64,000 nt of DNA from Psilocybe azurescens (GCA_023853785.1 JAJIRX010000708.1:310001-374000); one strand, 5' to 3'. Shown: positions 33,760-44,912, numbered from the stretch's first letter. Numbers and translations are program-made. Notes: generated from the letters alone by a model not told the origin.

Positions 33760-35950
33760 TTATGGAAGCAGCTCATAGGTAGTATAATCACCAGAGCTGA
33801 TCTTTTGCTTGTAGTCAGTCTGCCATTTTTTACAGAATAATTTCAACTTCAAGAGGCAGCCACCTGTTGCACCTGTAATGGAATGAATAGCCACTATTGC
33901 AGATTCATCAGCAAGAGCAATCATATCTGGTGTATAATCCTCTACCTGAAGAGCTGACTCAAACTTGGTCATATCAATACCCTCAAGCTCTGCAAAGTCT
34001 CAGAGACAGACCCACAACTCAAAGTCTGGGGCTGGGACTGCCAGTGGCAAAGAGGATACTGGTTGGGCACAGTTGGGTGTCTGGAACTCCCACTGTCCAC
34101 AGGCTGGGGTCTGGAGTGCTTGACAAGCACACTTTGGGGTTAAAATCTGGTTGTGGAATGTGGATGCATATCAAATTGGGGGCTAAGAGCTGGAGCAGGA
34201 TCGCTTACGAGACAAGCCACTGATTACAGGGATGAGGGATGCCATGAGAAGTGTCATTATGTCATTATTTGCAGGTGCTGACAAAGTGGAGGCCACTGCA
34301 GCAGAGGTAGGGCCTGACCATCCACACGCTCTGATAGAAGCAATGTGACCATCCTGAGGTCCATCAAATGCCTCAGCTGTGGGGGTTCATGCTTTGAAAC
34401 ATCTCTTGATACCTGTAAAAACAATCACCATCAAATAGATCATGCATATATGTATCAGAGAAAAATGTACCATGGCTGCAGCCCACATCTTCAAATGAAG
34501 GGGACTCAAACGGAGATGGTCTCTGTTAGGAGCTACATAGCAATACCCACTTTTGCCATGCTCTCCTGGGTGAGTTGCACATGGCCATCTTTGCTTCAGC
34601 TCCATGATACATCTGCAATTCACCTGAGAAGCATCATCAAAGTTAGTGACTTGTGGAATCTGAGATTAAAAAAATTAGCAATGGACAGAAATAAATGTCT
34701 ATTGATAAAAAAAAAAAAAAGCTTACCCTTGTTCCATAGACCAGCTCCTCTTCCCGTTATTTGCAGGTGGAGCCATTAATGCAAGCTAAAAGTTAAGTGA
34801 GATAATGACAACACAAGTTTATTTAAATTATCACACACGGGTTGGGCAATCTGATACTCAGCCATGGTATCAGAGTTGAACTCAACAGTAACTTGAATTT
34901 TTGATTTGTCATTTTTAAGGATAGTGGTGAGCACAATATTGAAAGTGTCATCCTTCATAAATGTAGGAGCACCTGTTTTCCCACCACTAGAAAGAATTAT
35001 TAAGATGTAAACAATAAGCAAGTAATAATGACAGCATATGCAGAAGACATCTGTGAAATCCTAATCGCAGGTCCTAGATTGTGTCCAGGTGCAAAGACAG
35101 TGTCAAGTGAATGGACAGCAAAGCATTTCTCAATGAATTTCACCTGAGTGATACCCTCAAGGACAATATAGCCAAGCACTGTAGTTTGCTTCTTCTTTGG
35201 GACAGCTTTGGTATTGCGAGCTGACCCAACTGTTGGTTCAACTGACATGTATATGTGGGTGATGTTGATGAGATGCCCAACAGGTGTTGGGGGTGCTGCT
35301 ATATCTAGATGTAAAATAAGATAGATCAAATTATACCGACAGAATATCTCATACCAGCTGTCTGCACCACTGCTGCTTTATTGCCTATCGCAACTCCTAA
35401 TGTCCCTGCCTTGTGATAATGGTTGCTCATTGGTACTGGAACAGGTGTTGGTGAAACCCTTGAGGCAAGTATGTCATCTTGTGTGGCAAGAGGAAGTGCT
35501 AAATAAAAAGTTAGACATGTTTATATTGTAGATAAGACTTCATATGAGCTGTATCTCCTATCCTGCCATTGAAATTATGCATAAACTCTGATGGAGTGAC
35601 TACGTCCTCGGGCTGCTGTATTGGGGTGGTGGTTCAACTCCTGCAGCACAGCAAGTGGTCTCAATTTCTTCATGACTATAGTAGTATTGAGGAGGATTCA
35701 CCCCATCATCTGGACAAAAATGAGACTTGATTTGAGAATAAACAAGATGAGCATACCAATCCATGCAGAATTCCTGAGCCAACCAGGCAAAGGATGTTGA
35801 GCATCACCTGGAGAGGAATTGGGTCCTGTAGTCTGAACATCATCAGGAGCACGCTGAGTGAATGGAGGTTCTAGAGCTTGGTCAGAAAGCTAACACGTCA
35901 ACATATTGAGGACTGAAGAGATAATTAATGTGAGACACACCTTTTATACT
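33760..35950 (-). pseudogene. Cargo gene: Agaricomycete-type hypothetical protein with SAM-like C-terminus
   Basis: Minus strand, several exons. Recognisable blocks in order: a Pro-rich start; PTPVGHLINITHIYMSVEPT; TTVLGYIVLEGITQVKFIEK; SGGKTGAPTFMKDDTFNIVL; IQVTVEFNSDTMAEYQI; ELKQRWPCATHPGEHGKSGY and CYVAPNRDHLRLSPLHLKMW; a Pro-rich linker; and a C-terminal helical domain (GIDMTKFESALQVEDYTPDM ... LKLKLFCKKWQTDY). I recognise this arrangement from unnamed mushroom proteins; the function is unknown. The C-terminal block resembles a SAM-type interaction domain. A TGA stop before DFAELEGID stands where CGA would give Arg, as expected from CpG mutation. Confidence 0.65.
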
Positions 35951-36586
35951 CATCCAGATATTCAATCACTTGACAAATCTCTCAGGTCACTGTTAAGACC
36001 CATATTCAATTCCCAGCAAAAGGAGCTCCATTGAATTCAGTGTTCAGGCCCAATAAAAGCAATATTCATCTAATGTGAGCAATGGCATAGAGGCTGACTC
36101 CAGACTATGCCACAAGGCCGCCCTGTGGAAACTTCAGAATGAGTTTCAATGAGAAAATTTTTGAGCAAACATGTATGAAAAAGAAGAATATTGGCAGTAG
36201 TGCTCAAAAGGCATGGTTAATCATGGTGGAGGTTGAAGACAACGGGAGCAGACTTTGATGTTGGTGGAGACAGTTGATTTGACAAACTGTGTGAACATGC
36301 CTTTGCCATTGAGAGCAGATTTACCTGATCCAGCAGCTGACATCCTGATTGGTTCATGTCACAGTGCAGCAAATAGGTACAAACATGGACTCAGAACTTC
36401 ACAACACAGTTGTGCAAATGGTTATGCAATGCACTGTAAAGTGTTCCAGACACAGCTCCAGAGCCTAATGTCTAATGTGTCAGTATCAAAGGAATGGGGT
36501 TGGGGATCATAATCACATGTGTGTAAATGTAGAAGATAAGATAATATTGAAAGGGGCAGTGGTAAGACTGGGGCACCAGGCTTATA

Positions 36587-37934
36587 CTCCTCCCCATCTT
36601 CAGAAAAGTCCATCACCCTAAAGCCAACCCTGCTGGACCACCTTTGTTAATAATGGGATCTTGAATGGCAGATTGCATAAGCCCACTTTCAGACAAACCA
36701 ACAGCTGATAGAAATTTTGACTGGCACTAAAATGATAATAAAAACCTAAAATATAAAAAATTCACCACATTCAATCAGTGTCATCATCATAGAAGACTGC
36801 ATTTCCACTAGCATAGCCAACTATTTGCTGGGCCAGAGGTATCAAACATATCTGGATAGTCAAGCTGATCCTTGCCATTGTCATCTCTATACGCAGATGG
36901 AAATACATATGACATCCATGTACTCCTTCTTGACAGGAACTGCAGGAGCAACATAATCATGGCCTGGTAGGATGTCCTGGCTAGCATCACCTAGGCATGT
37001 TTTACCAACATGCAGAACCCAACCTGGATCTGTAGAATCCTTGTGACATTGCCAACAATCACCTGCCTTGGTAAGCTTGTCTCAATCAGCTTCAGTGAGG
37101 AGCTTGTGAGCAGGGGATAATGTATCCTGAGGAGTAGAGACATTGGCTGAGGCTGTGGAACAGGAATGGGAGGAGTGTGTTAAGCCTTCAGCAATAAGAC
37201 TGTTCCACTGCATGGTTATAAGTGCAACAAGATTGTCAAAACCAATGGAATCAATGTCAAAATCAGGGAGAGGCATGATACCAAAGATGAGCATGTTGTG
37301 GGCATGAAACAGAAGCTGGTACTTGTAGACAGAAGCAGAGATTGTTGTGGAACCAACAGCATTGTGAGAATCAGCTAAGGCAGCAGTGTAATCAAAAAGG
37401 GGTGTGCACCTTGAGAGCAGCAAAAAAGGTGCACAAGACAATGAGCTTGTAGCCCTTTGGCATGAAGCAGCTCTGAACATGCTTCTCAAACAATTCCCAA
37501 GTCCTGAGCTTGATAAACTCCACACATCCAGCACTCCACCAGGCAGCCATAGCTGGTTCAAGTATGTTGGACCCAACAATATGGATACAAATGGGAAGAT
37601 CCAAATCTGGTGCTTTCTCAGCTTTCATGACTGTGTAGATGGCAAAGCTGTCCTTGCACTGTCCCAGCCAAGCTTCAATGGCAATTGGTGTAAGTGGGCC
37701 TGTGAACAGCAAGATGATCTTTGTTGCCATGTCAAAATCCAGGTTATCAGTGTTATCCAAACCAGGTAATGTCTTTGATGTGGCATGGCAGTGGGATGGG
37801 CATTTGGGTGGTGATAATAGGGGATAAAGAGGGATATCAAAAGAGTGTGCAACTTGGCATGTGATACTAAAACAAGTGTCGTCCAGTGTGCTGGGAAAAG
37901 GTGTTAAAGATAAAGAAGGCCAATGTTAAAAAAT
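36587..37934 (-). pseudogene. gag gene of copy B with frame break
   Basis: It reads NTDNLDFDMATKIILLFTGP, then LTPIAIEAWLGQCKD, AMAAWWSAGCVEFIKLRTWE and SCFMPKGYKLIVL. After a shift near 37420 it continues YTAALADSHNAVGS, YQLLFHAHNMLIFG and DIDSIGFDNLVALITMQWNS. The zinc-knuckle segment AGDCWQCHKDSTDPGWVLHV and LPGHDYVAPAVPVKKEY follow before stops. This copy is better preserved than copy A and shows the protein is a gag with a Cys-His knuckle. Confidence 0.82.
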
Positions 37935-38145
37935 TGAAAGCCTGGCATCACCAGGCTCACTGAAAAGTCACACAGAGAATAACAGGACCACAATATATTA
38001 ATAGAATGACTGACTGGGCTACAGATGTGTATAATGTCTAATGTGTCAGTATCAAAGAAATAGAGTTGGGGATGGTAGTCATGTGTATATAAATGTAGAA
38101 GATAAGATAATATCAAAAGGGGCTGTAGTAAGACTGGGATGTACA
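37935..38145 (-). repeat. 5' LTR of copy B
   Basis: Reverse complement of the family LTR, starting TGAAAGCCTGGCATCACCAG. Near 31345-31455 the same positions carry CpG where this copy has CpA or TpG (for example ACGATATATCGATAG versus ACAATATATTAATAG). The last ten bases differ from the family end. Confidence 0.85.
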
Positions 38146-38388
38146 GAGTTTAATTCAATACACACATTTTGTAAAATCTGCTGATATACTTGTATTTATG
38201 TTTGAACACATATTCACTTGAATACATTACAGCCTTTTACCAGTAGTACAATATTGAGCTAGTATTAACAAAATGGAACACATTGCCAGAGAAATGTGAC
38301 ATAATCAGACTGTCTAACCTCAGCGTCATCAGGCAAAACCATAGCCACATTTTTTGGCATATGGTTTTACCACTGTGTTTTAACCATC

Positions 38389-40456
38389 ATGTCCCCAACC
38401 ACCAATCCTAATGTTGTAGCCAATAACAAGGAAAACTTGAGCCATAGCAAAAGCTCTGAGTCTGTCAGAGCCTCTCAGTTCTCCTTGCCAGATGCACCTA
38501 CAACTTCTAGCTTTTCATCCATTAGGTCTTTTTCTCATGATCTCTCTCCACTCAAAGCCAGGAACTATTATTGTTTTGGCTATGGTTCCCATGTCCCCAA
38601 GCTGGTATTCAGGACCTTGAAGGACATGTGGGAACCACCAACCCCTGGACCTTGGATGTATCTCCATGAGATGCAGCTCTGTAATATTCCAGACAATCAC
38701 AAGCTTGCCTTAAATCCAAGATTGTGGGATCCTTTACGTGATCAGGTGTGCAGCCATCTCAATATGCAGTATATTTATGGTACTGACATCTGTGTTTCCA
38801 AAACCATTGAGATCTTGGAGGCTTGAGGCTGTCAATTCTCTTCAGTGGAACTGATTTCCTTCATCTGGCTAGAGAAGGACAATGATGATGATGAGGTGGA
38901 TCATGGCAATGATGATGACAATGACGAAGAAGACAACAACAAGCCTGGCAACCTTGACACTGAGTTTGACAGTATGCCATCCATAAAGGCTGCCAAAGAA
39001 GAACACTACACCACACTCTCTACTATCTGGGTGGGTGTGTTGCCTACTACTCTCTCCAGTGCAGCCGCCTGTGACCTTGCCACTGAGATTCTTGGATTTG
39101 TCAGTCAGTACAATCTTACTGGCATAGATGTTGCTTTCTGGGAGTCTGAGGCACAGCTCTTGAGCACTGGTGCACCTCTCTTTGCCCCTGTTAACAACTA
39201 TGACCACCTCAAGTCTGTTATCAATGACCTCAACACTGTACTGCCCCTGCCCATTGCTGGCATTGAGAAACCCATGCAGGGTACACTTACATGCTTCTTC
39301 TGGGTTGGGAAGGAGCTCTATGCCATTACTGCCTGCCACACCCTTTTGAGGATGGAAAAATGATGAGGAATACACTTTCAAAGAATGTATGTATTTTTCT
39401 TTGCACAGGATCAACCTCCAAGTCTTTTTCTATATCTAAATACCCTCATAATCATGCCCAGGAAAGATGTCATTGTGATGGGCCCTAAAGCCTTTGAAGA
39501 CTATCAGACCTCTATCAAAGAAAAATTGCCAACATTGAGGAAACAATATTGTACCTGGCCAGGTGTGAAAAGACATTGAAACAGAAGGTGGAGGATAACA
39601 CCAAGGGCACCAACTCTGCTGTAGCCAAACTGGAGAAAATGCACCAACAACAGACAGAATATGATGCCCAGAAGTCTGCACTCAAGGAATTCCATTGAAT
39701 GTCATGAAGCACTGGAAAGAAGCAAACAACCACATCATTGGCCATATCATATGGGCACCAAAGATCAATGTCAATATCTCCCCTATGGCTACACACACAA
39801 CTTCTGTGTCATCCACATTGATAAGAAGAGGTTCAAACAAGGTTTTCTTGGGAACACACTGAGCTTAGGTGTGTGTTCTGCTGGCCTATTGTCTCTACTC
39901 TTGACTCATTCATGTCTATCTACTTCCTTCCACAGGCCCTGAGACCACTCCTGCTAACTTCATCTGCCTCATGTTTGATCAAGACAATGCTCCTTTTAAC
40001 TTCACATACACTCTGCAGGGTCTCCTTGAGGTGAAGAGCATACTAACAGCCATGAGATCAATACACCCAAAAATGTTGTGGGGGGCCTCACATATCACAT
40101 CTTTAAATATAGCATGGCCACCAAGACAACCATTGGCACCATGCTCCCATTCAAGACTCATGTTCATCGCCACCTAGCCTCAGTCTCTTGGGACTCAATT
40201 GAGCTCATCATTATCTCCTGCCACAACGTTCCTGGGTCCTTCTCCCAGGGTGGTGACTCTGGTGTACTCATTGTCAACACCTATGCCAAGTTTGTTGCTC
40301 TGCTCACTGGTGGGACTGGCATGGGCAATGTTGACTCATTTAATATCACCTATGGCATGCCCTTCAGAGTGGATCTGGGAACTTGTTGAAGCCAAGCTCC
40401 CAGGGACAGATCTCTGTTTAGGGGATATCAATGAATTCTTCAAGGACAAGGACTAG
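38389..40456 (+). pseudogene. Trypsin-like (GDSG) family gene of Agaricomycetes, broken
   Basis: The N-terminal block runs MSPTTNPNVVANNKENLSHS to ARNYYCFGYGSHVPKLVFRT. A stop at about 38824 is followed by an acidic linker and LSTIWVGVLPTTLS, then GIDVAFWESEAQLL. LYAITACHTLL sits where the family has the T-A-R-H histidine site. After an intron or shift come PRKDVIVMGPKAFEDYQTSI and KHWKEANNHIIGHIIW-like pieces. FSQGGDSGVLIVNTYAKFVA and LLTGGTG contain the GDSG serine site, and a last shift leads to WIWELVEAKLPGTDLCLG and the stop at 40456. Motif order fits the chymotrypsin-fold proteins common in mushrooms. At least four breaks, so a relic. Almost no CpG. Confidence 0.7.
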
Positions 40457-40679
40457 GACCAGGTTTTATTTCCTTTTTGTTATCATTTTTGTGAATCATT
40501 GCACATATTTCTTCTGCATTACCCTCCTCTTCTATGTATTTATATTATTTCATGTTGCCTTATTCTAACCTTATTCTGTATTTTATCACATTGTCTTATT
40601 TCACATTACCTTATTTTGTGTCTGTGGTTGGCTCTTTCTCTAGTCATTCACTATTTTCGGACACTTTAATTCACTGAAT
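40457..40679. other. Short non-coding spacer
   Basis: T-rich, with repeated TTATTTCA/CACATTGCCTTATT words. No gene seen. Confidence 0.5.
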
Positions 40680-40862
40680 CTGTGCTCATTGTGTAAATAA
40701 CAGCACCCTTTCAATGCCAAATTCATATTTTCTGCGATACAGGCCTGATACTGGTATAAAGCATTCTGCAAATCCAGAATGAATGCTGTGCTTAAATAGA
40801 CAAAGCCGTAAAGTGAAACCTGCTCTGTTGTAACTTGTATCTTTTCCCATCCTCAACTTTAG
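40664..40862 (-). repeat. Inverted homolog of 54399-54600
   Basis: Reverse complement similarity of about 185 bp to 54399-54600. Shared words include TGTGCTCATTG, CACCCTTTCAATG, AGGCCTGATAC.GG and GTTGTAACTTGTATCTT. Immediately to the right the sequence switches to the DAP3 copy. At the other locus no DAP3 sequence follows, so this is a junction of two separate pieces. Confidence 0.8.
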
Positions 40863-41056
40863 GTATGACAAGACAGGGTGTGTGTGTCAAGGTCCTGGAG
40901 TTTGAGAGCATCATGGACCTTGAGCAGCAGAGGGTAGTTCTGGGCAAGAGAGAGCACACCCAGCACCACCCAGCATGCCTAAAAAGGATATATAACTTGT
41001 CAGAACCATACTGCACTATTATATAAATTGAATAACAGAGAAAGGAATGCAACATA

Positions 41057-42630
41057 CCGTAGCTCAAAAAACTGTCCCAATGTTTGGCACTTTCTCACTA
41101 ATTGTTTAATAACTTGGGAAATAAATTATGTAAAAGTCTGAAAATATAATATGTTATATTTTAACATGTGACTAACATATTTCTCACCAAGGTCACATGT
41201 TTTAACAAAAACTGATTAAGTAATGGAATTTACAAAATAATAGAGCATTGGGACAGTTTTTTGACTCTCTATCTAGTACTTAGTATGGCCTCCCTTTGCC
41301 TTGATAACAGCCTCCATTCTCCTTGGCATGCTTTCTATAAGCCTTTGGCATGTTTCTGAAGGTATTTCAGTCCATTCCTTTGCCAATCTCTCCCACAATT
41401 CAAATTCTCCTTTGGGTGGTGTCTCATAGGTGTTTATTTGCCTTTTGAGGTAAACCCAAAGGTGTTCAATGGGGTTGAGATCAGGGGGATTGGGGTGGCC
41501 ACTCCATATCTTGAGCTTTTTGGAGGTGTGTTTGGGGTCATTATCCTGCTGAAAAATCCTTTTCCCCTCTGCCATCTCCAAGTTGTCAAAGCTTTCATTC
41601 ACCCCATGCTCCAAAATTTCACAGTATTGGTCTGCATTCATCTTCCCCTCAACCTCAGTGAGTGTTCCAACACCATTCCACCCCATACAACCCCATACCA
41701 TGAGATTGTTGCCCCTTCCATGCTTGACAGTTGGTGATGTTGTTCTATCTGAGATTGCTTCACCCTTGGGTTTCCATGTATAGACCCTTCTATCTGAGCC
41801 AATCCTGTTGATTTTTGTTTCATCTGACCAGAGTACTCTTTTCCAATCCTCCACAGTCCAGCCAACATGATTCTGGGCAAATTTTAGGCATTTTTGATGG
41901 TGGATAGCCTTGAGGAGGGGCCGTTTTGATTTAACAACAGAGCAGAAGTTGTTTTCTTTGAGGGCATTTCTGACTGTTTGGGCACAGACAGGAGAGGGAA
42001 TAGCATCATTAATGAAGTGTGTTGCCTGGACAGCATTGTCCAGCTTTCCTGTTTTGATTTGACAAAAAGGATCTGTTTATCCTTGGGAGTAAGCTTAGAG
42101 GGACGTCCACCTTTGTTGTTTTGGGGGTTTTCTTTGTTGGCATCCACTTCCCTCTTGATTCTTCCAACAGTAGACTTTCCCAAACCAGTTTTAGACTTTA
42201 TTTGACAAAGAGAATAGCCCTCTTCAAGAAGATTGAGGACAGAATTGTACTGAGAAGGTGTTGCAGGCTTCATGATGTGGTGGTTAAAGAGAAAGATGGT
42301 TGAACTTGAATTCAACATTGCAAATGTGTACAAATAGTGTCACATGACCTTCTTTAATTTTCTCACAATTTATACAAAGCAATTTGGCTTTCTACAAGCA
42401 TGTAAAGCTATTATTTTATAGGGTCAAAAACTGTTCCAATGTTTTATTATTTTATAAATTCTATTACTTAATCAATTTTTGTTAAAATCATGTGATCTTG
42501 GTGAGAAATATGTTAGTCACATGTTAAACTATAACATATAATATTTTCAGACTTTTACATAATTTATTTCCCAAGTTATTAAACAATTAGTGAGAAAGTG
42601 CCAAACATTGGGACGGTTTTTGAGCTACTG
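41057..42630 (-). mobile_element. Tc1/mariner element 2
   Basis: 1574 bp, TA target duplications at 41055-41056 and 42631-42632. The terminal inverted repeats exceed 200 bp, starting CCGTAGCTCAAAAAACTGTC on one side and CAGTAGCTCAAAAACCGTCC on the other. It is inserted in the DAP3 copy. Its minus-strand transposase is nearly intact. Confidence 0.95.
41273..42333 (-). pseudogene. Tc1-type transposase, one frameshift
   Basis: The N-terminal helix-turn-helix region (ATPSQYNSVLNLLEEGYSLC, STVGRIKREV) and a GGRPSKLTPKD linker are followed by a frame change near 42070 at a run of T. The DDE core is then intact: VLWSDETKINRIGSDRRVY with the first Asp, IFQQDNDPKHTSKKLK with the second, and LNPIEHLWVYLKRQI with Glu, a DD34E arrangement. 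It ends IKAKGGHTKY. This is the best preserved transposase in the window; one base separates it from an open frame. Confidence 0.9.
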
Positions 42631-43189
42631 TACAAAGCTCCTCTTTCCAGAGGCATACTCCATGATCATTCTTGGCAACAACAAATGATATAGCTGAATG
42701 GGCTGGAAATGCAGATCTCAATACACTGTCTTGCCATACAGCACCTAGAAATTGTCAACAGCAGCATGTCTACACTGATATACTGTCAAACTCTGTGCTG
42801 AACTCACAAAAGTCAGATTGAGAACCACTCACTTAGTCTGCACCTCCAGCAACTTCATCACTCCCTCCAAAATCCCCAGTGACTGAGCCACCATCCTGTC
42901 CTGCTCTGCAATTTCAAACTCAATCATGGTAGACAATAGTGTTCCTGTGTGTAGTCTGCCTTTCCAGCACAAGGTCCTTATACAGTGGGGTAGCCACCAA
43001 CATGTCTCTGTTGATGCTTAACATGTGCTGCAAGGTCTGGAAGGAGAATGTGGGTTGGAGGTAGATTTATGTTCAGATGTTGTAGGTGTATGAGGTTGTT
43101 GAGTTGATGAGGTTGAGGCCTAAAGAAAAAATCAATCAGACCAGAAAGAAATAAAAAACAAAAAGTTAAGAAGCATTAGTTTGCATATA

Positions 43190-44790
43190 CAGTGAGGGAC
43201 AAAACTGTTCAAATGATTTTGAAGTTGGACTGTTCCTTGAATAACTCAAGAATAACTCAACCAAACAAGTTCAAACTTTACACAGTGGTAAAGTATCATG
43301 TGGCTAATATGTTTCAACTTGTTTCATTATGTAATCTTAATTCCTTCCCACACTATTAATATTTTACTGGCACAAGTCTATTTGAACAGTTTTGTCCCTC
43401 TCATGTTATAAAACAGTATTTTAATATTCTAGTACTTGATATAGCCCCCATTTGCCTGTAATACAGCCTGAACTCTTCTAGGCATACTCTCTATCAGATC
43501 TTGACAGACAGAGCCTGGAATATCATTCCACTCCTTCTGTACTCTCCCACAACTCTGCAATTCCAGATGCTGGCCTATCATACTCTCCAAGTCTAGTTTT
43601 GAGATAATGCCAAAGGTGTTCAATTGGATCGAGGTCTGCTGATTGAGGGGGCCACTTCATAACTTCTAACCCACTGTCTTGAAGCCAGTTCTGGGCCTTC
43701 TTGCTCTTGTGTTTGGGATCATTATCCTGCTGAAAAAGTATATCTGTAGGCTTTTTCCTGTAATATCTGATTGATTCTTGAAGTTCATCATCCAGAATGC
43801 TGACAAAAGATCAGCATCCATCCTCCCATTAATCTTGGTTGCATATCCAGGTCCTTCCCAGAACATACAACCCCAGATCATCAGAGAACCTCCTCCAAAC
43901 TTGACTGTCCCCTGTACCAGCCTGTCACTCAACCCCTCTCCTGGCTTTTTCCACACCCATTTCTTCCCATCTGACTCCAAATGACTGATTTTGGTCTCAT
44001 CTGATCATATAATCCTCTTCTAGTCCTCCACTGTCCAGTCTTTATGCACTTCTGCAAAGTCCATTCTAAGCTCCTTATGTCTTTTGGAGAAAAAAGATTG
44101 TTTTTGCTTGGTTACAGCCTTCATCCCAGTGCTCCTGATTACTCTCCATACAGTCTTCACAGAAAAGGATGTGTTGGTCATGTCTTGCAAGGTTTTGGAA
44201 ACCTCAGTGGCATTTTCAGCCTTCTGAGAAGTGATAAGATAAATAGCATATTGGGTATTGGCAGATGAATGCTTGCATGGACAGCCTCCAGCAGATTTGG
44301 AAAGTGTTGAGTGATACTTGGAGTAAATATTGGATATAGAACCAATACTTATACCAGTGGTGGTGGAGATAGCATGACTTGACTGGCCTTTGTCAAGCAG
44401 TTCAAGAATATGGTTGCATTGAGCAGGAGTGAGTGATCACATGAGTGTTTGAGTGAGAGTTTAATGTGGGAAGTAGTGTAAACTTGGACACAGAGTATAT
44501 ATACCCATTTTGAATAAGTCATATGATTTTATTTATACATATTTGCTTTGATTAAACAAAGTCACATGCTTGGTATATGAGAGGACAAAACCATTCAAAT
44601 AGACTTGTGCCAGTAAAATATTAATAGTGTGGGCAGAAATTAAGATTACATAATGAAAAAATTGGAACATGTTGGTCACATGATACTTTACCACTGTGTA
44701 GATTTTGAACTTGTTTGGTTAAGTTGTTCTTGAGTTATTCAAGGAACAGTCCAACCTCAAAAATCATTTGAATGGCTTTGTCTTTCACTG
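43190..44790 (-). mobile_element. Tc1/mariner element 3
   Basis: 1601 bp between TA at 43188-43189 and 44791-44792. The ends are CAGTGAGGGACAAAACTGTT and CAGTGAAAGACAAAGCCATT, inverted repeats extending over about 200 bp. It is inserted in another part of the same DAP3 copy. The family differs from element 2 in sequence but has the same structure. Confidence 0.94.
43429..44460 (-). pseudogene. Tc1-type transposase relic of element 3
   Basis: Pieces in different frames: GKKWVWKKPGEGLSDRLVQG and FGGGSLMIWGCMFWEGPGY, a remnant of the second Asp segment (RIMIPNTRARRPRTGFKT, shifted), and the C-terminal WNDIPGSVCQDLIESMPRRV ending GGYIKY. Several shifts and stops interrupt it. Confidence 0.85.
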
Positions 44791-44912
44791 TACATACCTT
44801 GAAGAATATAAATAACAACCCATCCTTTCTGCATACAACTCCCCACAGCATGGAGCATAAGGAAAATTTTGCAGACCTCATCCAACCTGCTATAACACAA
44901 TAAATACAATAC

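Larger units (their letters stand above)
32478..36436. mobile_element. Large two-gene Tc1/mariner-like element
   Basis: 3959 bp between TA dinucleotides (32476-32477 and 36437-36438). The terminal inverted repeats CAGTGCTTTGCATAACCATT and CAGTGCATTGCATAACCATT both continue TTGCA. Inside are two convergent genes: a DDE transposase (plus, ending 33701) and an unrelated agaricomycete-type gene (minus, ending 33760). Tc1/mariner elements normally hold only the transposase in 1.3-2.4 kb, so the second gene looks like cargo. Similar termini are found on the MITE at 12933-13116. It is nested in the GGCTCTGG element, which is nested in LTR copy B. Confidence 0.8.
31456..36465. mobile_element. DNA transposon with GGCTCTGG termini and 8-bp TSD, inserted in the copy B LTR
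   Basis: The ends read GGCTCTGGTGTCATGTCTGG (left) and GGCTCTGGAGCTGTGTCTGG (right, reverse complement), both continuing AACA. A perfect 8-bp duplication TAATGTCT lies at 31448-31455 and 36466-36473. Most of its present 5-kb length is a later Tc1-like insertion (32478-36436). Without that, the element is about 1.05 kb and holds one small two-exon gene. Near the inner boundary a word of the form TGGGTGTTAATTTTGACAG is repeated (32390-32475). The 8-bp TSD suggests a hAT-type mechanism, but no hAT enzyme is encoded. Confidence 0.88.
31345..38145 (-). mobile_element. Small gag-only LTR retroelement, copy B, with nested insertions
   Basis: Same family as copy A but in opposite orientation. The 5' LTR is at 37935-38145. 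The gag relic is at 36800-37760. The 3' LTR is split: 31345-31455 and 36474-36586 join to a normal 224-bp LTR when the inserted 31456-36465 and one TAATGTCT are removed. The body without the insertion is about 1.8 kb, like copy A. The outer end at 38145 is altered (expected GGCTTACA), and no matching target duplication flanks the element, so that end was probably rearranged. Confidence 0.88.
40862..44912 (-). pseudogene. Partial DAP3/MRPS29 copy, CpG-purged, split by two Tc1 elements
   Basis: Three pieces (40862-41056, 42631-43189 and 44791-44912) are collinear with 51637-52512 of the intact gene in the same orientation, about 875 bp. Introns are retained, so this is a DNA-level copy, not a processed one. 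It covers exons for the middle of the protein only. Each Tc1 insertion is exact: removing it with one TA restores the alignment. Where the gene has CpG the copy reads TpG or CpA: AACGCG became AACATG, TGCGTGCGGA became TATGTTCAGA. In the stretch aligned to 52038-52330 no CpG remains. Not expected to function. Confidence 0.92.
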
